Positions 9,880 to 20,515 of a stretch of DNA of 64,000 nt are shown piece after piece (the stretch's first letter is position 1; each line of letters begins with the position of its first letter). Source of the DNA: Siphonodentalium dalli. Taxonomy: Eukaryota > Mollusca > Scaphopoda > Gadilida > Siphonodentaliidae. The position numbers and the translations under genes were made by a program. The stretch is from positions 125,227,605-125,291,604 of the forward strand of contig CP136064.1 of NCBI GenBank assembly GCA_032622095.1, in the 5' to 3' direction. The notes below the pieces were generated by a model, which made no database searches, had not been told where the DNA came from, and saw only the letters and a program-made list of their open reading frames with translations.

Positions 9880-10500
9880 TCTAGATCATGATATGCCGTT
9901 ATCAGCGCATCTCGGGGTGAAAAATACTCGGTATAGAATCATGCAAAGCTTCTACTGGCCGTGACTTCAAAAGGATGTTACAGAAATTGCCGATCCTGTC
10001 ATGTCTGCCAAATAATTGGAAAGCCAAATCAGAAGATAAAGCCTGCACCATTACAGCCTATTCCGGTATTCGAGGAACCATTCAGCTATGTCCTGATCGA
10101 TTGCGTTGGTCTCTTGCCAAAGACGAAGAATCGACATGAATACTTGTTAACCATTATGTTCATGTTCCTTGAAGAGAAAGCAGAACAGATGAATATCCTA
10201 CAGCATGTGACTACCTTCAAAGAGAGATTATATAATGTCAGGTCGATAGCTAGAGAAAACATGGAAAAGTATCAAGGACGAATAAAAAGACGTGGTATGA
10301 CAAGAAAGCCAGACACCGAATTTTCAAGCCAGGAGATAGAGTCCTAGTTCTGCTCCCTGTCAGAAGTAATACCCTTCAATCAAGATTTGCAGGTCCTTAC
10401 AAAATAAAGAAGAAAGTAAGTGATACAGATTATGTTGTGGAAACACCAGACAGGTATAAAGAGACTCAGATCTGCCACATCAACATGTTGAAAGAGTATG
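9880..10500 (+). pseudogene. Gypsy integrase, copy A, core deleted
   Basis: The zinc domain reads across a stop and a frameshift: 'DMPLSAHLGVKNTRYRIMQ' in one frame, then 'NCRSCHVCQIIGKPNQKI' in another. The core starts with 'FSYVLIDCVGLL' (first catalytic Asp), but after 'EYLLTIM' the sequence jumps to a C-terminal helix ('FLEEKAEQMNILQHVTTFKE'). The middle of the core with the second Asp and the Glu is deleted. The end has 'RFAGPYKIKKKVSDTDYVVE', the GPY/F module. No catalytic integrase could be made. Confidence 0.85.
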
Positions 10501-11013
10501 ACGGAGAAAATGAAGAAAATGAAGTATCGCTAATTCAGCCTGTTGCTACAATGACATGTGAATATTTTCTCCCATCAGTGACAGATGACGTGTTCAATTA
10601 TGAGGAAAACTATGTCAACCTGAAGCTCAACAATTCAGCTATTCAAAACCTGGATGAAAAACTCAAGCATCTGCCCGAAGATCAGAATAAAAGCTTGATT
10701 ATGCTCATTATGGAGTATGAGCATGTGTTTCCTGATGTACCAGGTAAGACTAACTTAATTTTTCATGATGTAGACGTTGGAACAGCTAACCCGGTAAAAC
10801 AGGCCCCTTATAGGGTATGCCCTGTTAAAGCTGCACAGATCCAGAAAGAGGTACAGTATATCTGGACAATGACATAATTGAGCCAAGTCAAAGCAGCTGG
10901 AGTTCGCCATGCATATTAGTCAGAAAATCGGACAATAGCTTCAGGTTTGTAAAAGATTACCGCAAGGTCAATGTGTTATCAAAACCAGATAATTTCCCAA
11001 TTCCAAGAATAGA
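10437..11013 (+). pseudogene. Gypsy integrase tail and RT start, copy A, truncated
   Basis: Open frame to 10,877 with 'YKETQICHINMLKEY' (integrase tail), an acidic linker, and 'EYEHVFPDVPGKTN' then 'QAPYRVCPVKAA' (entry to Gypsy RT). A one-base shift near 10,860 puts the continuing 'IIEPSQSSWSSPCILV' and 'NVLSKPDNFPIPRID' motifs in another frame. It ends at 11,013 where copy B begins, so this RT is only an N-terminal stub. Confidence 0.85.
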
Positions 11014-12198
11014 CATAATCTACCAAATAGTGGTCCCATGAAGAAATAGGAAAGAGATTATTAGTCTAGATCATGATATGCCGTTATCAGCGCATCTCGG
11101 GGTGAAAAATACTCGGTATAGAATCATGCAAAGCTTCTACTGGCCGTGACTTCAAAAGGATGTTACAGAAATTGCCGATCCTGTCATGTCTGCCAAATAA
11201 TTGGAAAGCCAAATCAGAAGATAAAGCCTGCACCATTACAGCCTATTCCGGTATTCGAGGAACCATTCAGCTATGTCCTGATCGATTGCGTTGGTCTCTT
11301 GCCAAAGACGAAGAATCGACATGAATACTTGTTAACCATTATGTTCATGTTCCTTGAAGAGAAAGCAGAACAGATGAATATCCTACAGCATGTGACTACC
11401 TTCAAAGAGAGATTATATAATGTCAGGTCGATAGCTAGAGAAAACATGGAAAAGTATCAAGGACGAATAAAAAGACGTGGTATGACAAGAAAGCCAGACA
11501 CCGAATTTTCAAGCCAGGAGATAGAGTCCTAGTTCTGCTCCCTGTCAGAAGTAATACCCTTCAATCAAGATTTGCAGGTCCTTATAAAATAAAGAAGAAA
11601 GTAAGTGATACAGATTATGTTGTGGAAACACCAGACAGGTATAAAGAGACTCAGATCTGCCACATCAACATGTTGAAAGAGTATGACGGAGAAAATGAAG
11701 AAAATGAAGTATCGCTAATTCAGCCTGTTGCTACAATGACATGTGAATATTTTCTCCCATCAGTGACAGATGACGTGTTCAATTATGAGGAAAACTATGT
11801 CAACCTGAAGCTCAACAATTCAGCTATTCAAAACCTGGATGAAAAACTCAAGCATCTGCCCGAAGATCAGAATAAAAGCTTGATTATGCTCATTATGGAG
11901 TATGAGCATGTGTTTCCTGATGTACCAGGTAAGACTAACTTAATTTTTCATGATGTAGACGTTGGAACAGCTAACCCGGTAAAACAGGCCCCTTATAGGG
12001 TATGCCCTGTTAAAGCTGCACAGATCCAGAAAGAGGTACAGTATATCTGGACAATGACATAATTGAGCCAAGTCAAAGCAGCTGGAGTTCGCCATGCATA
12101 TTAGTCAGAAAATCGGACAATAGCTTCAGGTTTGTAAAAGATTACCGCAAGGTCAATGTGTTATCAAAACCAGATAATTTCCCAATTCCAAGAATAGA
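11014..12198 (+). repeat. 1,185-bp tandem duplication, copy B
   Basis: Second copy of the tandem unit. It passes directly into the rest of the RT at 12,199, so it is the copy continuous with downstream pol. Confidence 0.95.
11065..11685 (+). pseudogene. Gypsy integrase, copy B, core deleted
   Basis: Same content as copy A: split zinc domain, first catalytic Asp in 'LIDCVG', deleted core, GPY/F module. The integrase deletion is present in both copies and so precedes the duplication. Confidence 0.85.
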
Positions 12199-12890
12199 TG
12201 TCATTGACAGAATGGGAAAAGCATGGTATGTGACAAAATTTGATCTTCTGAAAGGGTACTGGGCGATTCCTCTGACTGACAGGGCAAAAGAAATTTCAGC
12301 ATTTGTGACCCCTACAGGATTATATTCTTATAAAGTCACTCCCTTTGGACTGAGAAATTCAGGGGCCACATTTATGAGATTGATAAACCACTTAATTAGT
12401 GATTTATCAGATACAGAAGCATATATTGATGATGTTTGTTTACATACAGAAACTAATTGGATCGATCACTTGCAGCAGATAAGAAACTTTCTTGAGAAGA
12501 TTTCACAGGCAAATATGACCATTAACTTAGCAAATAGTGAATTTGGAAAGGCCACTGTTACTTATTTAGGTCATGCGGTTGGACAGGGACAGGTTAAACC
12601 AGTAGATGCAAAGGTACAGGATATAGTTAATTATCCTGCTCCCTCGTCAAAGACAGAGTTATTACGTTTCTTGGGAATGGTTGGTTATTACAGGAAGTTT
12701 TGTGTCAATTTTTCAGATGGATTTAGGTCATGCGGTTGGACAGGGACAGGTTAAACCAGTAGATGCAAAGGTACAGGATATAGTTAATTATCCTGCTCCC
12801 TCGTCAAAGACAGAGTTATTACGTTTCTTGGGAATGGTTGGTTATTACAGGAAGTTTTGTGTCAATTTTTCAGATGGTGTTGCACCTTTA
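11907..12890 (+). pseudogene. Gypsy reverse transcriptase
   Basis: Begins at 'EYEHVFPDVPGKTN' (about 11,900), shifts frame near 12,045, then reads through 12,158-12,720. Motifs: 'DYRKVNVLSKPDNFPIPRID', 'YVTKFDLLKGYWAIPL' (first Asp), 'VTPFGLRNSGATFMRLI', 'TEAYIDDVCLHT' (YIDD catalytic pair intact), 'TYLGHAVGQGQVKP', 'LLRFLGMVGYYRKFC'. A 157-bp tandem duplication (12,564-12,877) repeats the thumb segment and breaks the frame. RT comes after integrase here. Confidence 0.9.
12564..12877 (+). repeat. 157-bp tandem duplication inside RT
   Basis: 12,564-12,720 is repeated head to tail as 12,721-12,877, identical by eye. Because 157 is not a multiple of three, the duplication shifts the reading frame between RT and RNase H. 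Confidence 0.95.
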
Positions 12891-13297
12891 ACTCTCGCTA
12901 CGCCTCATTATTATAAGCAATTCAAGCTCATAATCGATGCGAGCGATATTGGGGCTGGGTCAATCCTCGTTCAAGAGGATGAACACGGTGTTGATCATCC
13001 AGTTTGTTACTTCTCCAAATTCCTCAGAAACACCAGAAAAATTATTCAACTATGGAGAAAGAAACATTATCATTGATTCTAGCATTATCTCATTTTGATG
13101 TATACTTGCCAACCACTTGCTATCCTATCATTGTATATACTGATCATAATTCTTTAACATTCCTCAATAAAATGAAGAGCAAAAATCAAAGGTTATTGAG
13201 ATGGAGTCTGTCACTCCAAGAGTATAATCTGCAAATTCATCATATAAAAGGCAAAAACAATGTTGTAAGTGATGCATTGTCAAGAGCTATTGTGTAG
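12878..13297 (+). pseudogene. Gypsy RNase H, end of pol
   Basis: 'FKLIIDASDIGAGSILVQED' (first Asp), then a frameshift near 13,030, then 'TMEKETLSLILAL' (Glu), 'IIVYTDHNSLTF' (Asp) and 'NNVVSDALSRAIV' (last Asp), ending at TAG 13,295-13,297. In most Gypsy elements an integrase zinc domain would follow. Here there is only about 185 bp of noncoding sequence before the purine tract, confirming the integrase-first order. Confidence 0.9.
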
Positions 13298-13482
13298 TGA
13301 TTTATTAACATTTCACAGATTGTTCCATAAACATGTCATTTGCTATGCTAGTTATCAGTATAATACAATCCAATTGATGTTGTTTATTATCACCTATAAC
13401 TCACATTCTGTTATTATACTGTAATCATACCCTTCACCTGTCATCACCTGATGGTGTATTTTGTCTGCTGCTTGTTCACTTT

Positions 13483-13494
13483 GAAGGGTGGGAG
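13483..13494 (+). other. Gypsy polypurine tract
   Basis: GAAGGGTGGGAG directly before the 3' LTR start TGTTATGG. A purine run in this position is the usual primer for plus-strand DNA synthesis. Confidence 0.75.
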
Positions 13495-13760
13495 TGTTAT
13501 GGTGTAAGGGGGTTAATTGAGAATCCCATTGTTGTCTGGTATAATAGGTCAGAGAAATATTGTGCAGGCAGTTTTGCATGAGAGTCAGAGATAGATTTGA
13601 TTGTGTGTGGTGATGCAGGCATGGACTTGGGGAAATGCAATGCAGAGATATATTTGTTACATGTATGGGACTTGTATAATTATTATCATTGAACAATATA
13701 GAGATTAATCACCAAAGAATCATTTGTTTTGGACTTGTGATACCCTCTCATGGTGTAACA
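13495..13760 (+). repeat. Gypsy 3' LTR
   Basis: 266-bp LTR beginning TGTTATGGTG and ending GGTGTAACA, with TGTTA/TAACA inverted ends. The start is fixed by the preceding purine tract and the end by the TAACA terminus. The partner LTR and the target duplication cannot be checked because the element's left end is outside the window. Confidence 0.7.
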
Positions 13761-14019
13761 CTTGGTGGTTTTGGTCATGCTTGCATTTTAGGCTGCTGAC
13801 AACATGCGAACCTGCGTTGTATCTACCCAGGTCAGCGCAGGGGTCTGACTATCTCTCACGGCATCTATGGAACCTTTTGTGTTCTTCGCTTTATTTTTTC
13901 GCTTTATTTTTCTGCCGAGAGTTTACATTTATAGCTTCTGGGAATTCCGTCGCTTAATTTTAGTTCATATTCACAATCAAAATATGCACGTGCACGTTAT
14001 GGTTAGGCCTTATACGATA
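13761..14019. other. Flank of the Gypsy element, nothing recognised
   Basis: Host or older repeat sequence just outside the 3' LTR. No domain, RNA gene or clear repeat seen. Confidence 0.5.
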
Positions 14020-14387
14020 TTGAGTTTGAAAGTCGAAAGTCGAAAGTCGAAAGGCCCATAACTCGGGGAAAAATCATTGGATCAAACTCATATTCGAACT
14101 TGACCTGTATTTTGATATGAACGACCCACAAAAAAATGGTATTTGCAATTAAAGGATCCAAACTTGAGATATCATCCGGAAACCGAAAAAAGAGAAATAA
14201 CTCCATGAAAGAACATCGGATCAAACCCAGAATTTCAGAGCATCTGTGTACCAAGTTTCAATCAAATCGGATGATCATTACTGGAGTTATAACTCCGGAC
14301 GCACGGACGCACGGACATCATGACGGGACGAACGGTCGGACGCGGCTGATTACAATAGTCCCCCAAAAAAAATTCGGGGAACAATAA
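14020..14387 (+). repeat. Dispersed repeat with purine minisatellite and terminal hairpin
   Basis: Starts with three GTCGAAA-type units (14,028-14,052). A noncoding stretch with ATAACTC and a GTTTCAATCAAATCGGATGA-type block follows, then GGACGCACGGACGCACGGAC and a closing imperfect hairpin around GTCCCCCA/TTCGGGGAAC at 14,360-14,385. This layout is typical of abundant noncoding repeats in bivalve genomes as I remember them. It shares its terminal G/C-run motif with 20,932-21,832. Confidence 0.55.
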
Positions 14388-16197
14388 TCCGCTCCAATAA
14401 AGTGGAGATCAAAGGATATCAAATTCAATTTTACTTACTTCATGGTTGAAGGTCCACACAGAATATTGCGTAAAAATAATTCAGTTCTGAATTAAGTATG
14501 ACAACAAATTACGGGGGATGATGTCACGTCGTAAATTTAAGTGCCAGGGCTAAATTTACGGGCTTAAATAGAGCCACGGTCTTAAAATAACCATGTCCGT
14601 ATACTTGTCAACCACACTTGTCTAACACTGGAAAGGCGAAACAGTGAAGTGTATATATATCCAATATATTAGTTGCATATCCGTGCACAAATTTCAAATT
14701 ATAAACTAAATTCGTCCTAACTACACAATCATAATTATATCAATGGGAAAAGACGCAACAGGGTGTCCACGGATTTAGCGCTAATAAAATCTGCAGCAAG
14801 ATTGCATCTGCTGAATTTGTACGGCGAAAATTGATTGCATATATAAGGTGGAGAATATTACATCATAATGGCATGACATGGTTCCATATCAATAGCACAG
14901 TGTATACTCCGGAATTATTGTAACCTTGAATCCATTAAAATTCCAAATCACACTGAAAGAGATGTGTTGGTAAGCTACGTGAATAAATGAAAGTAAGTTG
15001 CGGAAAAGGGGGTAGAGACGATGTCCCGTATCAGCGTGAATATCCAATATGTTCATGAAATGTCTGCCCACACATCGTTACGATATTTCTACCAAAGTCC
15101 TAGACGCACGTTTTGACTAATTTCATAACGGATTTTAACAAATGTGTCAACTGCTTGAGCTAACCAGACTGTATATAACCATTTACGTTCAATGGGGTAA
15201 AATAGTTGTGACAGCTTCATTTGTATTGTAATGTATGGGACTGACGTTTTATCATGAAACTTAAAGTGATGTGAAACACTCCTGTAGGGTGATCACATAA
15301 AAATGGAGGAATAATTATTTTTACAAATATTATAACAAAATTGACAACACACACACTCATTCGTAAATATTAATTAAATGCAGTGACTCTTTGTGGCGAA
15401 ATCGTTTTCGTTAGTTTATCACCAATAGCTGCGTCCCGAATCGAGAAGTACATTTTACAACTGAGCGTATTTCGGACGATGTTTTCTATGGAGTGGTACG
15501 GTCGATTTGCATGATATTTTCGGAGATGTTAATATAATTCTACATTCCACTAGTTGGCATAACTCCTGAGTACTATATGATCAGTTCCAGGAACCCTAAC
15601 AAGTCCATAATATATATTTAAAAACTAATTCAATATAACGACAAACTAAGTTAGTTCTCTTGGATCCAATGAAATAGATATGTACTTAAAACGTTTTGTG
15701 CAAATTATTAATTATTCTTGGTACCGTACCTAAATGAAAAGAAAAACATAAAAGAAAGTTTAACTTGTTTAATAACTGTTCAGATTCTTTTGGCAATGAG
15801 TGAAATTCAGGAGTAGATAGATCCAGTGAAAGTCTTTGTTGAAAATGCCTTCCAGATTTATGCACAACATGCGTCCATACGTCAAAGACAAATGACCCCT
15901 TTACCATGACGTTATGTAACTTATTTGGATCACATTTCAATGGTTACGATAGGTCCGTCACTTAAGCGTCAGGGACCGTATTATTTGCCATGGTATTCAA
16001 TTACTCGATTGGACTAAATTGTTTACATTGTATTTATTCTTGCATGATATAACGGTCTTTTTGTGCGGATGACGTACATGCATTGCAAATATCTCCATTT
16101 AACAATGCGTAGCCAAATATGATGAATACTGCATGGTTGAACATTTGGTAGATTTGTATGGTTTTGTTACGCTTTTATTTATTGCTAAATAGAGGTA
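14388..16197. other. Unannotated AT-rich stretch
   Basis: No protein similarity, RNA gene or strong repeat seen. The longest frame (84 codons, - strand, 15,686-15,940) shows no recognisable motif. Confidence 0.5.
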
Positions 16198-18506
16198 GGA
16201 TTCGTCATCTCCGGTTTAAACCTCAGAGTTTAAAACTGGTTTAAACCTACATTGGCGGTCCAGCCAAACCGGGTCTAAGAGGGCGTTTTTGTCGTTCAGT
16301 TAATTATCGACTAATTGACAACGATTTGGTGATATGAGCATACAGTCAAACTACCCTCTTACCTATCGGAGAAAAAGACAAGCCGATATAATGGTTATTG
16401 ACATGTCATAAATTATCGCGAACGTGTGCACGTTTAATTCATTGAGAAATGAGTATCGCTCATGGACCATTAATCCGATCTCTTTGTGGGCATAAATCAA
16501 TCTGACAAAGGGCATGTCTCTCAACACGAGCTTCACGCGCTGTTTATCACTTTGTTTCTGATTGATTTTCTGCAAGATTATTTAACCCCAAAGACAAAAG
16601 TTGGTGTATTTACATGTATATATGTATATGTTAAAGGATATAGGAGCGGTATATATGTATGTCCGTTTATTTGTTCGCAACTATTCTAAAACTGATTTAA
16701 AAATAAGAAAATTTACTTTTTTTAAAATGAAAATATTGTGTTGTTAAATTGAGTAAGTAGTTGTATCTAACAAGAAACAATATTTAAAATTTATATTAAT
16801 ATTTGTTTGTTTTAAATTTAATTAAATTTGTTTTAAAATTAAAATGATCAGAATGTGTGCAAATGTGACGCAGGCTTCTGTCGCACGAAGGGGCCGCAGG
16901 CCCCTCTGACGCTGAATAAAGGCTCCATAATCGAGTCAATCCTGGACCAAAAGGTCAGTCAAGTAGAAGCAATTTGCTTATGAGTACACAACAGAAGCGG
17001 CATCTTAACTATTTGAAGTGGGCAACCATACAGAGGCACAGATTTTAATAAAGAAATATATCACATGCCTTGCTTTTTTTCAATTTAATACATTTTCCGT
17101 CATGCAGAAAATCAAAAAGTTCCCAGGTTTTTAAACTGGTGGAATATTATGGGAATTTATGGGCGGAGCCAGAGTAGAGCTTTGTGGCATAATCTACATC
17201 AAAATAAGTTATCAAATTTGACTCATATAGCAATATAAGTTTAGGATTGCAAACTATGTGTATAGCGTATCTGGTCATTGCAGTAGCGTCGTATTGGTGT
17301 CAAAATTAAAACGTTGAAACATTCAAATGAATTCATAGAAAACACCAGTATTTATGATTGCCACAAGCCAAAAAAAACACAAGATAGTTGTACAAATCAT
17401 ATTGAAAGAACATGTCCATATCTGAGCAAAGCTCGCATGCGAATGAATCAACTTTGACATGATAGCACCAGTCGGCAGCCGCCACTTAGACACGCCCTCA
17501 CTCGAGATAATTTACAGCTCCACCCTTTGATTGATTGTTTGACAATTCTAAACCGCGTTCAAGAAAAGACGGTTCGTCATCTCAAGTTTAGCCTCGGTAA
17601 AGCTTGTTTAGCTGGACCGCCGAAATAGATGGTTTAGTTGCCGGTTTAAGCTTATAAAACGCAAACAAAATATCGAAATTGACAAAAATGTATCCCCACA
17701 CGCTTTATAGGTGTGAGTGCTTCTCGCTTATAAATTTCCAATCAAAAATATGGTCGCTGTCGTAATTATTGATTTTCGCAATCAACAAAAAGAGGCTGTC
17801 CGCATTAGGAAAGTACGACTAATTATCTCGACGATACAGAGACACTACTGCTAAACCACTGGCTGGCTGGACCAGGTTTAAACCAGAGATGACGAATGCG
17901 TCACTTAGACCTGCGGTCGCGGGTTTAAACCACGGATTCTGCTGACTCACGGCGGTTTAAACCTAGATGTTTACGTAGACCATGTTTAAAGGCATGTGAG
18001 GCCTTAGTTGTCAAAAATATTCATATTTGTTCTAATCACCGTAAACAGAAAAACATTAAAACGCATACAGTTTCGTTCATATATACCATGACCATCACGT
18101 AAACAGCATGTTATCATAAAGACCTACTATATTTTACCTAAGCAAGAGCCTGATTGTGTTACAGAAGACAGCACAATGCTACTGGCTAATCACACACAAA
18201 TGGCATAAACGCTCTTTATTAGTTCCATATCAGGAATTCAGGAACAAAGAACGCTCTTTATGTTTACTATCACAATATAAACAAACACCAGAAAAGTAAC
18301 TTTGTATGCTTTTGTTTACATAACAATGGTGAAACATTTGACAATAACATACTTTTTATGCGATATTTCTTATTTGTATACGGACAAAGTCTGTCTACAT
18401 TTTGATGTTCTTTCTGTTTGTGGCGGTTGTTGACGGGTGGACATATTTTCACAGGATACCCACCGCCAAGGCCAACCGTACCTTTAAACCTGGGATGACG
18501 AATCGG
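16198..18506. mobile_element. GTTTAAAC-rich TIR/foldback element, copy 1
   Basis: Left end GGATTCGTCATCTCCGG and right end TGGGATGACGAATCGG are inverted. Each is followed inward by several GGTTTAAACC-like palindromes and a 'GGTCCAGCCAAACC' block. The same sequence recurs inverted at 50,785-52,566 and in part at 55,628-56,560. No coding capacity is seen, so it is a non-autonomous DNA element. A 494-bp TTAA-flanked MITE (17,990-18,483) is nested in the right-hand palindrome. Without it the copy is about 1.8 kb, the size of copy 2. Confidence 0.8.
17990..18483 (+). mobile_element. TTAA-flanked MITE, copy 1
   Basis: 494-bp noncoding element with imperfect inverted ends AGGCATGTGAGGCC and (reverse complement) AGGTACGGTTGGCC. 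It is flanked by TTAA at 17,986-17,989 and 18,484-18,487. It sits inside a GTTTAAAC palindrome of the surrounding element, and copy 2 of that element (near 50,805) shows the unoccupied site. The second copy is at 46,510-47,006. A TTAA target points to piggyBac-like mobilisation; that is inference. Confidence 0.85.
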
Positions 18507-18718
18507 ACCAGAGTGTATGTTTTTCGGAATAAGAACATTCACCATACACAAACATCCTTCTCACATATATACACATCCGAACATTAGTTTACGCACATCC
18601 AGGTGCATGGATTGGAAGTAGGTCTGACCAGCATGAGACGAAACAAGACAGGAACACGCTTTTGTACAACGGTGCTAAATTGAAACAAGGGTAGAACATA
18701 CGTTAAAAAATAAACGCA

Positions 18719-19050
18719 GGATAATCAACCAAAAAGGGAAATTTCCATGATGACCGGCACTTCGTTGGACGCCCTTTTGATGTTGATAATTCACACCAAA
18801 TTCCATTGAGATCATATAATACATGTATAGTATACTCAAGACGGATGGACAAAACCTTTATTTCCAGAACGTAAAAAAATAAAGGATAATCAACCAAAAC
18901 GGGAAATTTCCATCATCACCAGCACTTCGCTGGACGCCATTATGGTGGTGATTATCCACACCAAATTCCATTGAGATCCTATAACAGATGGATGGTGTAC
19001 TCAGACTGATGGACAAAACCTTTATTTCCATAAAAATAAAGAAGGTTAAA
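18719..19050 (+). repeat. Two 165-bp direct repeats
   Basis: Units begin GGATAATCAACCAAAA at 18,719 and 18,884 and end at a TTTATTTCCA segment. They share GGGAAATTTCCAT, an NF-kappaB-like palindrome, and an ACCAAATTCCATTGAGATC block. Divergence is moderate. They end just before the LINE remnant, so they could be its 5' repeats or an older tandem unit. Confidence 0.75.
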
Positions 19051-19089
19051 ATACTTATATATGGAAAATGCAAACGTCATTGGTCTAAT

Positions 19090-20010
19090 CGCCCAATATT
19101 AGGGCCTCTCCTATGTTTAATCTATATTAATGACTTACCAAGTATATGCAAGGATGCTAAATTTATACTTTTTACAGATAAAACAAATGCTTTTTGTTCT
19201 GATAGAGATATCCACAAATTATTTAACAGAATTAGCACTGAACTGGACTATATGAGTCAGTGGTTTTCTGCTAATAAATTGTCATTGAATATTGATAAAA
19301 CAAATTTCATGCTCTTCACTAATTGTTCACTACCTGAGGTATTACCAGTCCTAAATATAAACAATTAAAACGTTAATAGAGTGGCAAGTACCAACTTTTT
19401 AGGCGTCACTATTGAAGACAATTTATCCTGGGACAAACACATAAATTCATTATGCTCCAAACTTGCCAGTAATGTTGGAATCCTGAGGAAAATCAGTGAC
19501 TTTGTTCCTGCTAACACATTGAAAACCTTGTACTTATCACTAATTATCCCCTAATTGACCTACTGTAACGCCGCAATATGGAGCTCGACTACCAAAAAAA
19601 CCTAACCAAAAACAGAAAACTACAGAAGAATGCCCTCAAAATTATCTCCAATGATACAAGTGATATTTTGACTTATTGTAAGCTAAACAAACTACTAATA
19701 TTTGATGATATTGGTAACATGCATCGTTACCCTTTTTTAAATTCCCTAAAATTTGGAATGGTCAGAAAACAAATCCGTTCGGAAGTGATCCACAACAGAT
19801 TCTTTTTTAATCTAACCGATAAAATTATTGGCCCATACCAAGAACACGTTAAATATGAAAACCTTACTGTTCAGAATGTAATCGCTGACACACATATTAT
19901 AGATACCAAGATGAAATTAAATATCCGGGATCACAGATTGGGACAAACACAGTATCAATCATCTGAAGGGGGTTCCATGTTTCAGTTTTTGTCGAAAATT
20001 TGTCCTGTTT
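19090..20010 (+). pseudogene. LINE reverse transcriptase remnant
   Basis: From about 19,093 the frame reads 'LGPLLCLIYINDLPSICKDA', then 'FILFTDKTNAFCSDRDI', where the RT motif F-ADDT has become F-TDKT, so both catalytic aspartates are affected. 'LDYMSQWFSANKLSLNIDKT', 'TNFLGVTIEDNLSWDKHIN' and 'LYLSLIIP' followed by 'LTYCNAAIWSS' continue in the same frame past stops at about 19,366 and 19,552. After 19,578 another frame continues with 'LQKNALKIISN'. This is a jockey/CR1-superfamily ORF2 fragment that lacks everything upstream of the palm. Confidence 0.85.
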
Positions 20011-20129
20011 AGCCAGATAATATAAGTGGGTATGTTTCGTGTGTGGAAAAGGTTACACAGGGAAAAACAAGTTCATCAGTTTTCATGGATCGTGATGGCC
20101 ATTTTGTCCTTAAACTGTTCATGTAATGT

Positions 20130-20230
20130 ATGGAGCGGAACATACTATGAAATTACGTCCGGACGCTTGGACGACGGACGCCAACCCATGGCAATAGCTC
20201 AAATTTGACTTTGTCATGTTGAGCTAAAAT
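20130..20230 (+). repeat. Dispersed repeat 3' end with GGACG tandem
   Basis: A GGACGCTTGGACGACGGACG run, then CCATGGCAATAGCTCAAA and GTTGAGCTAAAATG. From memory this ending is common in bivalve retroelement 3' ends, so it may be the tail of the LINE at 19,090-20,010. Confidence 0.5.
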
Positions 20231-20308
20231 GAAAATTACGTGCAATCGCCACCATTCGTGTGGCACAAGCATCGCAACAATACACAAACTAATACCAAAA
20301 AAAAAAGC

Positions 20309-20515
20309 TGAAGGGTACACATGTTTTGAAAATGTGCTGAAGGGTACAAGATTTTGAAAATGTGCTGAAGGGTACACATGGTTTGTGGTCGGTACTAATG
20401 CAGTTACTACAACTGTGTTCCAGAAATAATGGCAGACAGTAATTTAGAACGAGATTTCAAAACATGTGTACCTTCAGCACATTTTCTTAATCTGTGTGCT
20501 CTTCGGCACTTTTTT
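20309..20515. repeat. GCTGAAGGGTACA direct and inverted repeats
   Basis: Three direct units of GTGCTGAAGGGTACA type at 20,309-20,390 and an inverted partner at 20,455-20,510 (TGTGTACCTTCAGCACATTT, then a decayed GTGTGCTCTTCGGCAC). The whole can fold as a stem with a loop of about 65 bases. Confidence 0.75.

Larger units (their letters stand above)
9829..11013 (+). repeat. 1,185-bp tandem duplication, copy A
   Basis: 9,829-11,013 and 11,014-12,198 are adjacent, head-to-tail and almost identical. The one difference I found is C/T at about 10,396 versus 11,581 (CCTTACAAA versus CCTTATAAA). Each copy covers integrase, the GPY/F segment and the start of RT. Shared frameshifts in the zinc domain and at the RT start show that the copied sequence was already broken. 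Confidence 0.95.
1..13760 (+). mobile_element. Ty3/Gypsy LTR retrotransposon, Gmr1-like domain order, nested and degenerate
   Basis: Outer element of a nested complex, reading left to right; its 5' LTR lies beyond the window. The parts, in order, are gag (about 9-387), protease (about 500-759, resuming at 6,435-6,600 after a BEL insertion), a linker (9,512-9,818, after a LINE insertion), integrase (about 9,880-10,500), reverse transcriptase, RNase H ending at 13,297, a purine tract, and the 3' LTR (13,495-13,760). No integrase follows RNase H. Integrase upstream of RT is the Copia-like order known within Gypsy only from the Gmr1-like group, so I assign it there by architecture and the Gypsy-type RT. 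Frameshifts, stops and deletion of the integrase core show that it is dead. Confidence 0.85.

Noticed and set aside
9829-12198. Two separate Gypsy elements in tandem
   Set aside because: The joint at 11,013/11,014 has no LTR or terminal sequence, and copy A stops in mid-RT. It is an internal duplication.
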